Positions 57,776 through 60,000 of a stretch of 60,000 bases of DNA are shown here, in pieces. The stretch is from Lineus longissimus (taxonomy: Eukaryota; Nemertea; Pilidiophora; Heteronemertea; Lineidae): the NCBI RefSeq assembly GCF_910592395.1, contig NC_088322.1:13575431-13635430 (forward strand), given 5' to 3'. The position numbers and the translations under genes are program-made. Below the pieces are notes generated by a model. The model ran no database searches. It worked only from the letters and a program-made list of their open reading frames with translations, and had not been told where the DNA came from. How positions within the stretch are numbered: position 1 is the stretch's first letter; each line of letters opens with the position of its first letter.

Positions 57776-57914
57776 TGACCTACATAGGTGATACTGACCT
57801 ACATATGTGACACTGACCTACTTAAATGACACTGACCTACATAGGAGACACTGACCTACATCGTTGGCCCTGACCTACATAGATGACACTGACCTACATA
57901 GGTGAAACTGACCT
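57776..57914. repeat. 19-bp tandem repeat of TGACCTACATAGGTGACAC, eight copies
   Basis: TGACCT begins at 57776, 57795, 57814, 57833, 57852, 57871, 57890 and 57909, an exact 19-bp period with substitutions in the ACATAGGTGACAC part. A further TGACCTATATG is near 57988. Confidence 0.95.
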
Positions 57915-57935
57915 ACATAAGTGACACCAATATTG

Positions 57936-60000
57936 GAGGAGTTCTCACTTGATCTATATTTGGTGGCACCCACCTACATAAATGATGCTGACCTATATGT
58001 TGGTCAAGAACTCTGATGACGGCTGATATGACAAGAAATTTTCTTTGTCTTGAGTAATGAAAGTAGGTCACAGCGACCTAGAATTATACCACAAAGTGCT
58101 AATCATGACAAAATGTATCCAGACTGTAACGCCAGAACCAAACGCTACATGTGCAATACAAACAAATCTCTCCGAATATGTTTGATGAAGTGTACTCTAC
58201 AGCGGGACTGTCACTTCAGCTGAGAGTGCCAACCGCCTAATATGACAGCCGGGACCAAACATTTGGATGATCAATTGCAACTTGAGAGCATTCGCAACCA
58301 AAAGATGACTTTTGGTCACAGTTACCATGGTGACAAAGTTTGGCTGGACAATAAGGGAACTCTAATTCGATCAGAATTTTTATCTGCAATCGTCTTTATA
58401 ATGACTTACTGGTTGAAGATGGTAGGGCCATTTGTCATCTTGGGGTATTTTCCCGAAGTCATTTGGGTATTCGTTGACTAGATGTGGAATGGTAAATGAA
58501 ACTGGTAAGTATGTAGCCATGACAGATAGAACTACCCAGTTTAACCTTTAAGTACTTGAATTCAATCAGTTTAACACAGGATCTTCAAGTTGAAGAATCA
58601 TTTGCTTGATATCGTGGGTCTGTTTTGCATCTGGGGTGTTTTCCACCAGTCATTGGGGTAGTTGTCTACCAGATGGAAAATTGGAAGAGAAATTGCACGA
58701 TCTTTGAAACATGTAGCCATGCATTGCAATATTTGAATGGGAATCAGGGGCTGAGTGGTTGGCTGCACAGCTCACAGAGTGCAACCTACATGCCTATCTA
58801 ACGTTGCACCATGCACAACTGGGTACATTTTGCAGGGGCATGACTATGAATGTCACAATATGTAATGGCAGACTGATCCTTTAATGGACATTTTTTTGCC
58901 ACAAAACTGCTCTGGAGTCAATCGAAGAGATAAACTTAAGCCAGAGAGCCATCAATATGATGGATGAGGAATCGTTGAGATCAAATTGGATACTGTTTCA
59001 TTGATTGAAAAATCAGAAGGATCAACCAAGCCAACAAGATGTTCTGGGGATGTCCAAGTGTGTTAAAAACAATTGCAGCATATGGAGAGATTAGACTCTG
59101 CAAAGGAGGGGGGCAGGGCATCATTATTTGTCCCCCTGACCCCCTCCCCCACAGAACACGGCCCAAGTTAAGCTTCATTTTGATCCTTGCCTCAAATTTC
59201 CCCTCAGCAGGCAGGACTTCTAGCAGAGTGTTTGGCTGGAGGATGTTGCAATCTCAAAGTCGTATATGTCAAGATGTCTTATGACAGACAATATGGTGCA
59301 ATACCCCAGGACAATACAGTAGAGCATCTAACCACCTGAGTAGAAACGCAACTATTTCGACTCCTAAATCACCCTCGCCTTCCTCATAGACGAATTACCT
59401 GACCACTTGCTCTAAGGTTTCAAAGAATTTGTTAGTAACAGATTGGAAGCTCATTACTCCAGAAGAACAGATAGGCTTACTCTGCTAACTTCTTGGTAGA
59501 CTATGCAACAATATATCCTTATCTCGGAGAACAGAAGTGAACGCTTCCCCAAAGCATACAGCCATGAAATTATGAAACTCATCTCGCATCCCCAGAGGCG
59601 CATAGTGACGATGGGGGTGGGTGGATGGGGTAGCCCCTGAATATTTCAGAAACATGTCTTATTGAACAGGAATTCGAGTGAAAGCCATGGATCCCCCTCA
59701 TCCTCTGAATCCTGGATTTACCCCTGGCCCTTGCAGAGGATCATAAAGGACCCCTTTCGTGCTTTCCAATAACAGCATCCTGAGCATCTTACCCCCCCCC
59801 CCCCCCAATGACCATCAGCAAAGGAAAAGTTGGCTACAGCAATTGGGGTTGCAACCTCATGCACACAATGCACTTTCAACCCCTCAAAATGGCTGACCAA
59901 CTTGAAACAGCAGCAAAACACACTCCTGTCGAACTGGGCACTAAATTCATTGTAACAAATTCATGCCGTGGATTTCTGTAGAGAAAGAATATTTGTAGTA
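57936..60000. other. No confident feature
   Basis: No gene is supported. There is a poly-C tract around 59791-59808. Two related segments (58430-58480 and 58610-58680) share GGGTATTTTCC/GGGTGTTTTCC and CATTTGGGTATTCGTTGACTAG-like text, an old duplication. Confidence 0.35.

Overview
The window is animal genomic DNA: AT-rich, intron-dominated and crowded with small repeats, with no long uninterrupted genes. Nothing identifies the species directly. The palindromic word TAGGCCTA and its near variants recur across the window, and the transposon, foldback and SINE mix suggests a marine invertebrate. An echinoderm or another non-vertebrate deuterostome is my best guess, held weakly.

The one recognisable gene is tensin, a focal-adhesion adaptor, on the minus strand. 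Five consecutive exons at 6892-4295 have canonical splice sites and matching phases. They encode the PTEN-like phosphatase domain and the first part of the C2 domain. Both catalytic residues of the CX5R loop (HCKGRKGRT) are present. The rest of C2, the disordered middle and the SH2 and PTB domains are not found and should lie left of base 1.

Upstream of the phosphatase exons, on the same strand, is a large exon at 17384-18436. It encodes a Ser/Asn/Gln/His/Tyr-rich, prion-like segment made of 14-residue repeats. Two short, well-formed coding first-exon candidates follow at 39420-39494 and 52834-52923, and two weaker ones at 12909-12944 and 45199-45354. Every one ends in phase 0 at a consensus donor, and the first recognisable tensin exon (acceptor at 6893/6894) begins in phase 0. 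The simplest reading is one gene of at least 49 kb with several alternative 5' ends. The joins are inferred and need RNA evidence.

The rest is repeats. Minisatellites lie at 2195-2888 (58-59 bp), 7606-8200 (65 bp), 11355-11870 (58 bp), 43837-44655 (64 bp) and 57776-57914 (exactly 19 bp). An AT-rich satellite family recurs at three places. A ~300-bp repeat block at 15700-16800 carries spaced TGACCT/AGGTCA motifs and ends in a (GAC)n tract and hairpin. Inverted-repeat elements include a 1.58-kb transposon-like element with TA duplications (41224-42799), two TTAA-flanked elements, pogo-like elements, two foldback families and a dense palindrome array at 39988-40398. SINEs include a tandem 266-bp element whose minus strand joins a tRNA-type A box to the promoter half of 5S rRNA, and a tRNA-derived family, one copy of which was later split by a MITE.
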